This document shows, one piece after another, positions 39,890 to 51,184 of a DNA stretch of 64,000 bases; the first letter of the stretch is position 1, and each line of letters begins with the position of its first letter. This DNA comes from Sabellastarte sp. h YS-2021. Lineage: Eukaryota > Annelida > Polychaeta > Sabellida > Sabellidae. The notes under the pieces were generated by a model. That model was not told the DNA's origin, did no database searches, and saw nothing but the letters and a program-made list of their open reading frames with translations. A program made the position numbers and the translations under genes. The stretch covers positions 149,296,221 to 149,360,220 of the forward strand of contig OZ024930.1 in the NCBI GenBank assembly GCA_964017235.1, read 5' to 3'.

Positions 39890-41490
39890 CATGAAATCAT
39901 GCACTAAATCACTTATAACTTCAAAAGTGTTGCATTTACAGCATTTTGTGAAAATATGTTGTTCAGCTACTTTTTTCATAGCTACAATATGGTGAGTAAG
40001 TTGAGTGTCTGTCTCAATAGCTAAGTGAGTAATAGCTACTTTGGGGCTTTTCAGTAACTTCCATTATGAGTAAAATCACTTGTAACTTAAAAACTATTGC
40101 ATTTAGAGAATTTCGTATAAATATGTTATTCAGCTACTTTTGGGCCAGCTATAACATAGTGAAATTTCAGACCTGTAGCTCATGGCATAGCTGAGTAATA
40201 GCTACTTTTAGGTTATCACTGTTGAGTAAATCGCTTATAACTTGAAAACTATTGCATTTAGAGAATTTCGTATAAATATGTTATTCAGCTACTTTTGGGT
40301 CAGCTATAACATAGTAAAATTTCAGACCTGTAGCTCATGGCATAGCTGAGTAATAGCTACTTTTAGGTTATCACTGTTGAGTAAATCACTTATAACTTGA
40401 AAAGTGTTGCATTTAGAGCATTTTGTTAAAATATGTTATTCAGCTACTTTTTCATAGCTACAATATGGTGAGTAAGTTGGGTGTCTGTCTCAAAAGCTAA
40501 GTGAGTAATAGCTACTTTTGGGCTTTTCAGTAACTTCCATCATGAGTAAAATCACTTGTAACTTAAAAACTATTGCATTTAGAGAATTTCGTATAAATAT
40601 GTTATTCAGCTACTTTTGGGCCAGTTATAACATAGTAAAATTTCAGACCTGTAGGTCATGGCATAGCTGAGTAATAGCTACTTTTAGGTTATCACTGATG
40701 AGTAAATCACTTATAACTTGAAAACTATTGCATTTAGAGTATTTTGTTTCAATATGTTATTCACCTATTTTGGGGTCAGCTATAACATAGTGAAGTTTCA
40801 GACCTGTGGCTCATTTCATAGCTGAGTAATAGCTACTTTGAAGTTCTCACTGTTGAGTAAATCAGTTATAATTGGAAAACTATTGCATTTACAGAAATTT
40901 GTGCAAATATGTTATTCAGCTACTTTTGGGTCAGCTATAACATAGTGAAATTATAGACCTATAGCTCATGGCACAACTGAGCAATAGCTATTCTCAGGTA
41001 CTGACTGTTGAGTAAATCAGCTATAACTTGAAAAATATTGCATTTGGAGTATTTTGTTAAAATATATTGTTCACCTACTTTTGGGTCAGCTATAACATAG
41101 TGAAATTACAGACCTATAGCTCATGGCATAGCGGAGCAATAGCTATTTTCAGGTTCTCACTATTGAGTAAATCAGTTGTAGCTTGAAAACTATTGCATTT
41201 ACAGTAGTTTGCTTAAATATGTTGTTCACCTACTTTTGGGTTAGCTATAACATAGTAAAATTTCAGACATGTAGCTCATTGCATAGCTGAGTAATAGTTC
41301 CTTTGAGGTTCTCACTGTTGAGTAAATCAGTTGTAACTTGAAAACTATTACATTTAGAGTAATTTGTTAAATATGTTATTCACAGAATTTTTGGTCAGCT
41401 ATAACATAGTGAAATTGCAGACCTCTATGTCATGGCATAGCTGAGCAATAGCTACTTTCAGGTTCTCACTGTTGAGTAAATCATTGTATT
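39890..41490 (+). repeat. Array A: ~155-bp units, about ten copies
   Basis: Marker words ACTATTGCATTTAGAG, TATGTTATTCAGCTACTTTT and CTATAACATAGTGAAATT recur every ~150-165 bp. A related array in the same orientation occurs at 48960-49620. Confidence 0.88.
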
Positions 41491-41689
41491 CACTGGATAG
41501 CCGCAGTGTGTAGAGAGAGATTTCACCATTACTGCTCTGATGAAAAAAAATATTATAGCTAGCTTTCTTAAGTTTGCAGTATATATTAATAACCATAAAA
41601 CGTTGTCTGGGAATATTTTTGGCCTCATTTTGAGAAACAAGATGGCCGCCACAGGTGTTTTTTGTCAGTCATGAAAAGTGCTTATATCT

Positions 41690-42250
41690 CCCTTATTATT
41701 GATCCTAGAGGTTTGGGATGATAAACCAACCTGTAGGAAATCATGGGGTGGGAATCTTTTGGTGTGGTCAGATTTGACCTTCAATGACCCCTCCTTCAAG
41801 GTCAAACAAGGATAGCCAAACTTAAAAGTGCTTATAACTCGCTTATTATTGGTCCCAGAGGTTTGGGATGGTAAACAGACAGGAAATCATGGGCTGTGAA
41901 TCTGTTGATATGGTCCGATTTGACCTTGGAACCCTCCTTCAAGGTCAAATGAGGATAGCGAAAATTGAAAGTGCCTACAACTCGCTTATTATTGGTGACA
42001 GAGATTTGGGATGGTAAACCATCCCATAGGAAATCATTGGCTCGGAATCTTTTGGTATGGTCAGATTTGACCTTTGGACCCCTCCTTCGAGGTCAAATGA
42101 GGACAGCCAAGCTTAAAAGTGCTTATAACTCATTTATAATTGGTCCTAGAGGTTTGGAATGGTAAACCATAGGAAATCATGGGCTGAGAATGTATTTGTG
42201 TGGTTAGATTTGACCTTGGACCCCTTCTTCAAGGTCGAACGAGGATATTG
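41690..42250 (-). repeat. Array B: 147-bp family units, about four, reverse orientation
   Basis: Reverse-complement versions of the 49900-53750 repeat: AAAGTGCTTATAACTCGCTT, ATTATTGGT, GGTTTGGGATGGTAAACC and AAGGTCAAA. More diverged between units than the large array. Confidence 0.88.
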
Positions 42251-42526
42251 CATTTGTAGTATTTCTTTAAATATGTTTTAACCTATTTTTTACACTTAAA
42301 CAATTACCTTGTTATTTTCCTTCATAATACCATTTACAGGGCACAACTTTTTTATCCTTTTCTTCTGTCAGCTTCGGAATTTCTTTCGAACTTGCTGTTC
42401 AGTTACCATTTACTGTATTTCTGTACAGCCCTTTTCCTGATAATTATTGTGTCCTCTAATCACCTTCACAAATCAAAAACACTCAGTCAGCTGACACAGT
42501 GCCCGTTCATGGGCACTCTCCTCTTG

Positions 42527-44380
42527 TTAGGATATGTTAGAAATGGTAAAAGGAAGAAGTGGTAAAAGGAAGAAACGATTCAATTTTGCAAGTGATCTGG
42601 ACCACTATCTGGATCTTCTGGATCCATGAAATATAATTTTTAAAGACAAATAGCTCAAAAAGTTATGGGTGGATTTTGATGAAATTTTCAGGAAATGTCC
42701 TAAATGGGACAAGGAACAAGTGATTAGATTTTGGGAGTGATCTGGATCATCTGGATCCAGGCTGCCAGATGTGTTTGTGTACAAGATAAATCAAAAACTT
42801 ATGGACGGATTTTGATGAAATTTTCAGGATATGTCTGAAAAAGTAAAAGGATGAAATGGTTGAATTTTGGAAGTGATCCGGATCACTATGTGGATCTTCT
42901 GGATCCATGAAATGTAATTTTTAAAGACAGATACCTCAAAAAGTTATGGATGGATTGTGATGACATTTTCAGCAAATGACCTAAACGGTACGAGGAACAA
43001 GTAATTAGATTTTGGGAGTGATCTGGGTCACTGTCTGGATCATCTGGATCCAGACTGCCAGATGTGTTTGTGTACAATGTAGCTGAAAAACTTATGGACG
43101 GATTTTGATGAAATTTTCGGGATATGTCTGAAAAGGTAAAAGGATGAAATGGCTGAATTTTGGAAGTGATCCGGATCACTATATGGATCTTCTGGATCCA
43201 TGAAATATAATTTTTAAAGACAGATACCTCAAAAAGTTATGGATGGATTGTGATGACATTTTCAACAAATGACCTAAATGGTACAAGGAACAAGTGATTA
43301 CATTTTTGGAGTGATCTGGATCATCTGGATCCAGGCTGCAACAGAATTTTAGGATGAATTTTGATGATATTTTTAGGATATGTTAGAAATGGTAAAAGGA
43401 AGGAGTGGTAAAAGGAAGAAATGATTCAATTTTGCAAGTGATCTGGACCACTATCTGGATCTTCTGGATCCATGAAATATAATTTTAAAGACAAATAGCT
43501 CAAAAAGTCATGGGTGGATTTTGATGAAATTTTCAGGAAATGTCCTAAATGGGACAAGGAACAAGTGATTAGATTTTGGGAGTGATCTGGATCATCTGGA
43601 TCCAAGCTGCCAGATGTGTTTATGTACAAGATAAATCAAAAACTTATGGACAGATTTTGATGAAATTTTCGGGATATGTCTGAAAAGGTAAAAGGATGAA
43701 ATGATTGAATTTTGGAAGTGATCCGGATCACTATATGGATCTTCTGGATCCATGAAATGTAATTTTTAACAGATACCGCAAAAAGTTATGGATGGATTGT
43801 TTCAGCAAATGGCCTAAATGGTACAAGGAACAAGTGATTAAATTTTTGGAGTGATCTGGATCACTGTCTGGATCATCTGGATCCAGGCTGCCACATAATC
43901 TTGGGATGGACTTTCATATTTTTAGGATATGTTACAAATGGTAAAAGAAAGAAGTGGTAAAAGGAAGAAATGATTCAATTTTGCGAGTGATCTGGACCAC
44001 TATCTGGATCTTCTGGATCCAAGAAATGTAATTTTTAAAGACAAATACCTCAAAAAGTCATGGATGGATTTTTATGAAATTTTCAGGAAATGTCTTAAAT
44101 GGGACAAAGAACAAGTGATTAGTTTTTGGGAGTGATCTGGATCACTGTCTGGATCATGTGGATCCAGGCTGCCAGATGTGTTTGTGTACAAGATAACTAA
44201 AAAACTTATGGACGGATTTTGATGAAATTTTTAGAATATGTCTGAAAAGGTGAAAGGATGCAATGATTGAATTTTGGAAGTGATCCGGATCACTATATGG
44301 ATCTTCTGGATCCATGAAATATAATTTTTAAAGACAGATATAAGTGAAAGAACTAGTGATTAGCTTTTGGGAGTAATCTG
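42527..44380 (+). repeat. ~285-bp dimeric tandem array, right part
   Basis: Continuation of the array at 38035-39489, with GGATCTTCTGGATCCATG units at ~285-bp spacing. The segment 42530-43420 is nearly identical to 38645-39490, indicating a recent duplication of several units. The array ends near 44340, before the element's 3' terminal region. Confidence 0.9.
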
Positions 44381-44492
44381 GTACTATGGAGAATCCTGAC
44401 CTGGTGCTCCAGGAAACAGGCTCAAGACCAACATATTCACGCCTTAACTATGTCCCGTCCGGGGATACACTGCGTCGAGACGCAATCTCTAG

Positions 44493-44950
44493 TTTTTATC
44501 TGGACCTTTGGTGGTTTATACATTTCTTGCATGTCTTCAATGGTGTCAATACATGTCATACACCAGTTCAGCACAAGGTTTTCATAGACGCAACCTTAAC
44601 TCACGTGGGGGCTGCATGGGGATCTCGCATGTATTCACTTCCACTGCCTGATCTCGTGCAGGGTCTCCCCATCAACCAGTGTGAAATGTTTAACAAAGTG
44701 GTTTGTTTACATATGTGGGGTGAATGTTGGACAGATAAAGTTATCTCTGTGAATGTGATAATGAGAGTGCGGTATTTGTATGTAATTCTGGTAAGACAAA
44801 GACTGTCTTTTTAAATTCATGTTTGCATATGATCTGGCACTATACTTCCAAGTTTAATATTGACTTACGGGTTTCTCATATTCAGGGCAGCAGAAATGTG
44901 GTCGCGGATGCATTATCCCGCAGGAAGTTTGAGGGTTTACGAGACTTTGA
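44493..44950 (+). pseudogene. Ngaro RNase H, frameshifted
   Basis: Resumes the Ngaro frame after the insertion: LDLWWFIHFLHVFNGV, then the first catalytic segment VFIDATLTHVGAAWG (44581-44625). A frameshift near 44815 separates it from the final HIQGSRNVVADALSR segment (44876-44922). RNase H would degrade the RNA template during reverse transcription. The intervening TDN-type catalytic segment is damaged. Confidence 0.85.
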
Positions 44951-45964
44951 GTGGGACTACTTGTCACCTCAGGTGTTATCTTCTCTTTGTAGGTTTGAAT
45001 CCCATTTTGAGGGAATCTCTGGGATTGGCTTTAGACAGATCTCGTCTGACACTCCAACCTCACACGAGAAACCAGTATCAAAGACAATTTAAACTCTACC
45101 TCGCATTTGTAATCTCACGGGGGTTGACTGTATTAGATGATGCTACGTCAGTGTTGTTGTTTTTGAAATTCCTAGCTTTTAATGGATTGTCATATAGAGT
45201 TATTAACAATTATGTATCAGCGTTGAAGTTCTTTTTTGAGAGTTACACATGGACCTTGCAAGTTTTTGAGTCACATTTGATTAGACGTATGTTGCGAGGC
45301 ATTAAGTTATCTGTTTACAAACAACCTACCCCTAAAGGTGTATTCTCGCTGGAACAGATTCACGAGATTTGTAGATTGTCTAACCAGTTTGACAATCCCA
45401 TGACATACAGGGTTGCATTCTTGTTGGGGTTTTGTGGGTTCTTGAGGATATCTTATGTAGCCCCTACCTGTCAAAAGTCCTTCATGAGGGAAAAGCATTT
45501 ATTGAGGCAGGGTGTGGTCTTTCAGCACCCAGGCTTACACTTGAATTTAAAATGGGCCAAGAACATACAAGCTCTGGAGAAAGCCCATACTATTAAACTC
45601 CCATATATTCAGGGCTCCATTATTTGTCCTACCCAGTCTTTGTCACCCCTTCTCCAATTGCACTCCCTTCACCCTTCTGTCCCCTTTTTCTTTTCCAGGA
45701 TGGGCCACTCCTCACTCAGTCACTATTTTGAAAACGATTAGCCACATTACTCGTCTCCTCAACCTACCCTTACTGGGGTTTGGTTATCACACATTTAGGC
45801 GTTCTGGGGCAACTCTTGGGTTTGATTCTAACATCTCCCTTCAAAATATAAAATTGCATGGTGCATGGCAGAGCGAGGCTGTTTGGAATTATATTTTTGA
45901 CAACACTTCACAAGCATTTCAGATCCCGTTAACCTTTCAACATTTGGCTAATTCCCTACCATAA
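44930..45964 (+). pseudogene. Ngaro tyrosine recombinase, one frameshift
   Basis: Core-binding region: RNQYQRQFKLYLAFVISRG and SYRVINNYVSALKFF. Catalytic domain: the first Arg in FCGFLRIS (~45440), the HxxR box HTFRRSGATL (~45790), LHGAWQSEAVW and the nucleophile Tyr in WNYIF (~45890). One frameshift near 45735 splits the domain. The frame ends at TAA 45962-45964, just upstream of repeat B1. It is distinct in sequence from the DIRS YR at 1012-2170. Confidence 0.88.
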
Positions 45965-45979
45965 TGCTTTTTGGGCTGG

Positions 45980-46018
45980 GCAAAGATTCATCTTTCCTTC
46001 TTCATTATCAGTTGTAAA
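45980..46018 (+). repeat. Ngaro split direct repeat B1
   Basis: 39 bases ending TTCATTATCAGTTGTAAA. It matches B2 at 46198-46236 except for about three positions. Confidence 0.92.
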
Positions 46019-46077
46019 TCTGTGGTATTTTTAAAGTTGTGATCAGAGGTTGGCAACATTTTATAATTTTAGTTCCC
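46019..46077 (+). repeat. Ngaro split direct repeat A2
   Basis: TCTGTGGTATTTTTAAAGTT onward, matching A1 at 34721. It abuts B1 directly, as required by the Ngaro structure. Confidence 0.92.
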
Positions 46078-46197
46078 TCCCTACCTCTTAGCCAGGTTTT
46101 AGTTGTTACTCTGTCGTTTTCACAGGGTAGTTGAATTGTTTTAGTTTCATGGGTTATAATCCCTGTGTTTTAATATGTGTATTTTGTGTATAAGGGG

Positions 46198-46236
46198 GCA
46201 AAGTTTCCCCTTTCCTTCTTCATTATCAGTTGTAAA
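46198..46236 (+). repeat. Ngaro split direct repeat B2 (3' end)
   Basis: GCAAAGTTTCCCCTTTCC then the shared TTCATTATCAGTTGTAAA. This marks the likely right end of the element. Confidence 0.9.
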
Positions 46237-46239
46237 CAC

Positions 46240-48047
46240 ATGTAACTTTAATGGGTTAGAAGCTAATAAAACTAGATTTCCCAACTTCATAGATATTTAT
46301 TTTCTTCTTTGCGGCTACAAGAATGACTGATCACTCAAGTTATTTTACTGTAAAAGACAAATCAAAAATGCATGTTAAAATATTTTTACAATAGTATAGA
46401 ATACATAAACATAAATAGTCCTTTTTAACACAGTGCATTGGCAAATGTGGATCAATGACAAATTACAAATTTAAAAAACAAAATCCACGACACAGTCACA
46501 TCACTCTTTCTGTTGCTGATCTCAGTTCACGAGGGCACCTGGTGGCAATTGTGTTGAAGGCACTATTGCTATGTCCACAAAAGTTGCAATTAAATGTGAA
46601 AGTCTAAGAAACATAATGTTAGACTACATCGTTTACAACATGTGTGGAACTTGAAAATTGGTCTCCCAACTCAAATTTTCAAGTTGAGCAACCACTACCC
46701 ACCCCCCGATCCCCAATGGTTGAAATCTCCAGTTTGCAGATGATAACCGTCATATAGACCTTCAACACTCTGCTTCTGCACATCTTCAGCTTTCCCTGCA
46801 ACAGATACATGACTGTTACAGTGTAAGTAGCTTCCCGTCAACTTTTTATTCTGTCATGTGCTGTCTGTATATTCCTTGCATTTGGCATCATTTTTTCAAC
46901 CGTCCATGGTACCCGTCATGCCAAGTTAATCACGTTAAGAGAAAGTCAAGAGAAAAAAAAATGTCTGTTACCGGCAAACAGATGCCTTAAGCCACATATA
47001 AGTCTGTACTTAGACTTACAGTGACAAGCATAAAGAACTGCAATGATTATTTAAGTTTTGTAATTTTTAACTTGTTATAAAGACAGTGGTGTACAAATTG
47101 TCACTTATTGAACAATTTTTTTCAGATACTCTTTTGTGATTTTATGTTAACTCTCCTGAAAAGTAAGAATTTCATTTTGATCAGCAGCAATTTGGACAGT
47201 ACTAAGCATATATTAACATTCCATTCAACAGACATTTTTGATGAGGGACATTCCAGTTTTTGTTATCATAAAATATTTTTTATTATAATGAGTGTTTATT
47301 GAAAAAATACCTGATACAAATGACCAGTCTTTGACAGAAATGCTGATCCTGAGCTGTGTATCCGTTTTTGGAATATTCCCTTCCACTAAATACAGCAGTA
47401 TCTTAAATTACTCTCTTGAGATCCTGAAAAATTGGTGAAACCTTTCAAAATCCAGTTACAACTCAAGGACAGGATAATGATATTCACCAAATTCATTTCC
47501 TCTTTTAAATACATCATTCATTCAGTACTTATTTCTTCTTTTTGGTTTTTTCATCGATAAAACCAGTAAATTATTAACATATCAAGTAAAAAATCATCAG
47601 CAGCATTAAACATAATGTTGATGATGGTGGAGTTCATTGGAAATCAAGTATATTTTTTATGATAAGAGTTTCTGTCTGCTCCACACTTGTCTGGTGAAGT
47701 GTGATTGCTATATCTACAGCATAATCCTCTATAGACCATGATTAATAGAGAAGGATGCGGATGACAGTAAGGGCATGTGTGTTACAGACATGGAAGCGGA
47801 CAGGTGTGTATCTAGCCTGACAAAGGGGTGGAAAATAAGGAACTAGCTGTGAATGTCTGAATGGTAGGGTCAGTAGTTACTGTCTGGTTAACTACTGCAT
47901 GTTGCTAAGGCAGAGGCTGCCTGAGAACTCTGTCCAGAATGTCTTTTAATACTTCTGTATCACTTGCTGCTAAAGGTGGTGATTAAAATGTATTTCTTCT
48001 ACTGCAGTCAACTGTACCATAGTATGTGCACCAGTGCCACCACAATT
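46240..48047. other. Spacer, nothing recognised
   Basis: AT-rich unique-looking sequence. No transposon ends, tandem units or RNA genes were noticed. Short frames are not convincing. Confidence 0.45.
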
Positions 48048-48302
48048 CTAAATATAGTCACCACTGGCTGCAAATAATGCAGCATATTTTTGGTGGCTAC
48101 AATTGTCTACAGGTTTGTTAGCAGTTATCCTGGCTACTTCAACCAATTCCTGATCCTCTTTAAGAGCAATTACAACACAAGAGGAGGAAGACCCTAAAAA
48201 GATTCCTGGAGAATTCTCACTTAATCCATCCTTGCACAAATCAAAGAAGCTTCCTCTGTCACCCCATTCAGAAAGAAACTTAAAAATCATTATGTTCCTC
48301 AA
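48048..48302 (-). other. Possible isolated exon or gene fragment (84 codons)
   Basis: A minus-strand frame reading SEWGDRGSFFDLCKDG, SSSSCVVIALKEDQEL and HQKYAALFAASGDYI, with a globular protein-like composition unlike neighbouring non-coding frames. A clear acceptor or donor could not be fixed, and no family was recognised. It may be an exon of a gene lying outside the readable context, or a fossil. Confidence 0.3.
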
Positions 48303-48399
48303 GATATTTCCATCATAGTTTTTTCTTCAGCTGGTGCTGCTGTGGTAACGACCATTGATATGCCCAATGAATTTTGTAATACATCTTATGATTGTTAGT

Positions 48400-48544
48400 A
48401 GAGGTCCTCGGTGGCCTAGTGGTTAGCAAGTTTGGCATCTAATCATAGGCTGTCACCTCTGTGGGTTCGAGTCCCACAAGTGGCAATTCTGAGGACCTGT
48501 CCCAATATGACCCTGGCTGTTGAACGGGACGTAAAACCCCAACT
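48400..48544 (+). mobile_element. tRNA-derived SINE with 14-bp target duplication
   Basis: A tRNA-like head has an A box (TGGCCTAGTGGTTAGC) and a B box (GGGTTCGAGTCCC). The body ends in GGGACGTAAAACCCCAAC, a tail shared with other invertebrate SINEs. The exact duplication TTATGATTGTTAGT lies at 48386-48399 and 48545-48558. The perfect duplication suggests recent insertion. It differs from the SINE at 50947. Confidence 0.88.
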
Positions 48545-48827
48545 TTATGATTGTTAGTGCCTTAAAGTCTACTAAATGGAGAGACCAAATGCTATAAAAG
48601 TCTATTATGTAATAGAATGCCAGAAAGGTTTAGAGAGGCTATGTGATTGTGAAACTTACACGAGGGCAATGTGATCCATGTTATGCACAAACACATTGTA
48701 TATCCATAATTGTATTATCTGTCAACACATATTTCATAGTATTTTAGGACAACTAATATGAGTACACACTGCTGAAACTATGTAAGCAAAACACCATGAT
48801 TATATTTTACTCATTTTATTTCCTGCC

Positions 48828-49640
48828 GGCCCACTGAGTGGGAGATTATAAAATGCCTTGTGTGTGTGTGTGTGTGTTTGCGATTTTTCTCTAAAGTGGA
48901 GGGTTGTGGGTCATATGGTTAAAATAATATTAGTTCAGTTTGTCATGCCCTCCGTTTTTGCTGCTTTTGCGGATCTGGGTCAATAGCTAAGTGAGCAATT
49001 GGACTCACAGCACCTTTGAGTAAATTGCTTATAACGCCAAAACCACTGCATTTAGAGAAGTTCACAAAAATATGTTGTTCAGCTACTTTCTCTGTTCCTA
49101 CAAGATGGTACCTGTTCTAGAGGTCTACCTCAATTGCTCTCCTACTTTCTGGAAGTTTCCTAAGAAAGTGGTCTGCAAGGAGGTACAGTTCCAGTTCCTC
49201 AACACCTTAGACAGCTTGAACATGTGGAATAACAAAACAAGAATGTTATTGAATACAGGCGCCAGTCTTTATTAAAACATATATACAAACTCCAAAACCA
49301 CTGCATTTAGAGCATCTCACAAATATATGTTGTTCAGCTACTTTCTCTGTACCTACAAGATGGTAAGTGTTTTAGAGGTGTACCTCAACACCTAAGTAAT
49401 AGCTATTTTCTGCTTTTTACAGTGACAAAAATGAGTAAATAGCCTTTTTCTTTGAAACTGTAAGCTTCAGCGCTTTGGTCAAAGATGTTATTTAGTCACT
49501 TTCAGATGTTCTATGGAATGGCACATTTTCAGAGCTATAGCTCCATAGCTAACTGAATAATAGCCACTTTAACATTTTGCTAATGAAATATGTTATTCAC
49601 CAAGTTTTATGACATTAAGAGATAGAGTGATTTCATGCCA
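48828..49640 (+). mobile_element. 5' part of another Helentron-like element with array A units
   Basis: A CCCACT-G-AGTGGG palindrome at 48839-48851 precedes a (TG)n run (48859-48878) and a leader. About three units related to array A follow (AACCACTGCATTTAGAG, ATATGTTGTTCAGCTACTTT). The 3' end was not identified; it may be overlapped by the next element. Non-coding. Confidence 0.5.
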
Positions 49641-50946
49641 ATTTTTGACAGAACTGGGTACTAAGGACCACTCCCTTATGGCCTCTGGAAAATTGAGAAT
49701 TTTCTGAATTTCAGCCGCCATCTACAAATTTGTTAGAAATGGAAATGTTGTTTATCTCGAAAACTGTAACACAGTGATTTCGGGCAAATTTGGACCCCCT
49801 GGTTACTAAGGATTACTTCTTTAATATCCGCTGCAAAATAGAAAAAACTAGACCTATGTATCGGAGAACCAATGCAAATTTGTAACCCACCAAAGCCAGT
49901 GAACCATTGTTTGAACTTGAGGAAGGGGCCAAAGATCAAATCTAACATCAGAAGATTCCAAACCCAAGATTTCCTATGAGTTGGTTTCACATTGCAAACT
50001 TCTAGGATCAATAATAATCAAGTTATAAGCACTTCTACATTTTGCCGTCCTTGTTTGATGTTGAAGGAGGGGCTCAAGGTCAAATCTGACCACACCAAAT
50101 GATTCCCAGCCCACGATTTCCTATAAGTTGGTTGCACATTGCAAACCTCTAGGACCAATAATAAGCGAGTTATAAGCACTTTTAAGTTTGGCTATCCTCA
50201 TTTGACCTTGAATGAGGGGTCCAAGGTTAAATCCGTCCACATCAAAAGATTCATAGCCCATGATTTTCTATATGTTGGTTTCACATTGCAAACCTCTAGG
50301 ACTAATAATAAGCGAGTTATAAGCACTTTTAACTTTGGCTATCCTTGTTTGACCTTGAAGGAGGGGCCAAAGGTCAAATCCGACCACACCAAAAGATACC
50401 TAGCCCATGATTTCCTACAGGTTGGTTTACCATCCCAAACCTCTATGACCAATAATAAGCAAGTTATAAGCACTTTAAAGTTTGGCTATCCTCATTTGAC
50501 CTTGAAGGAGGGGCCCAAGGTCAAATCCGTCCACATCAAAAGATTCCAAGCCCATGATTTCCAATAGGTTGCTTTACCATCCCAAACCTCTAGGACCAAT
50601 AATAACCGAGTTATAAGCACTTTTAAGTTTGGCAATCCTCGTTTTACCTTGAAGGAGGGGCCCAAGGTGAAATCTGTCCACACCATTAGATTCCCAGCCC
50701 ATGATTTCCTATATGTTGATTTACTATCCCAAACCTCTAGGACCAATAATAAGCGAGTTATAAGCACTTTTAAGTTTGGCTATCCTCGTTTGACCTTAAA
50801 GGAGGGGCCCAAGGTCAAATCTTACCACATCAAAAGATTCCCAGCCCATGATTTCCTATAGGTTGGTTTACCATCCCAAACCTCTAGGACCAATAATAAG
50901 CGAGTTATAAGCATTTTTAAGTTTGGCTATCCTCGTTTGACCTTGA

Positions 50947-51184
50947 TTTTTTTATTTATTTGGGGTTTTACATCACTTTCAACACTGTACAGGTCATATC
51001 ATGACGGGTAGTTCGAAGGGCAGAGGAAACCAGTACATACAGTTGGTCAAGGTTCTGTACTGTAAACTGCGAACCAACGGTAGGCAACTACCAGCTTTCC
51101 TACTTGAAGCTGTGCCGGGAACCGAACCCCGGCTTCAGAGGTGGGAGGTGAGAGTGTTACCACTCTGCCACCTTGGCCCCTCTA
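50947..51184 (-). mobile_element. tRNA-related SINE in the 147-bp array, first copy
   Basis: On the minus strand: A box-like GGTGGCAGAGTGGTAAC, B box GGGGTTCGGTTCCCGG, body, then GTAAAACCCCAAATAAATAA tail. TTTGACCTTGA lies on both sides (50936-50946 and 51185-51195), an 11-bp duplication taken from the array unit itself. Confidence 0.85.

Larger units (their letters stand above)
39490..42526 (+). mobile_element. TCAGCTGA-type Helentron-like element nested in the larger one
   Basis: The 5' palindrome ATGTCAGCTGAC...GTCAGCTGACAT (39490-39519) is followed by a GC-rich leader with CGTACGCGTACGCG. Array A (~155 bp) and array B (~147 bp) follow. The 3' end has a subterminal GTCAGCTGACA (42488-42498), the hairpin GTGCCC-GTTCAT-GGGCAC, TCTCCT and CTTG at 42523-42526, then TT. 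The intact counterpart of the target (GATATTTTTAGGATATG) occurs at 43367, proving insertion into a run of five T. A related shorter copy lies at 60290-61312 in the opposite orientation. Confidence 0.82.
37267..44492 (+). mobile_element. Large Helentron-like (pearl/HINE) element inside Ngaro
   Basis: The 5' terminus TGTATCCCCGAACG forms a palindrome with TCGGGGATAC, followed by GCC triplets at 37315-37330. Arrays fill the body. Near the 3' end the inverted copy CCGGGGATACA (44459-44469) is subterminal. It is followed by the hairpin TGCGTC-GA-GACGCA (44471-44484), ATCT, and CTAG at 44489-44492, then host TTTTT. The Ngaro frame fits across the junction if the element is removed (LTDD...LDLWWF), showing insertion within a T run. 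No protein-coding content. It is itself interrupted at 39490-42526. Confidence 0.8.
34721..46236 (+). mobile_element. Ngaro-type tyrosine recombinase retrotransposon, decayed and interrupted
   Basis: Split direct repeats frame the element: A1 at 34721, then the ORFs, then B1 (45980-46018), A2 (from 46019) and B2 (46198-46236). B1 and A2 abut exactly. This A1-ORF-B1A2B2 layout is diagnostic of Ngaro/PAT-type YR retrotransposons and differs from the inverted ends of DIRS. Order: gag, RT, RNase H, YR, without the post-RNase H block seen in the DIRS copy. A 7.2 kb Helentron-like element (37267-44492) sits between RT and RNase H. Frameshifts, stops and a deletion of the RT palm make it dead. Confidence 0.9.

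Noticed and set aside
19500-44380. Regularly spaced repeats that could suggest CRISPR arrays
   Set aside because: Units are 147-350 bp of continuous tandem sequence without unique spacers, in an intron-bearing animal genome. They are satellite-like cores of mobile elements.
48402-48485. Functional tRNA gene
   Set aside because: A and B boxes are present, but the cloverleaf stems do not pair well and the body, tail and 14-bp duplication show it is a SINE.
48859-48878. TG dinucleotide run as a regulatory element
   Set aside because: An ordinary microsatellite of about eight to nine units; no supporting signal.
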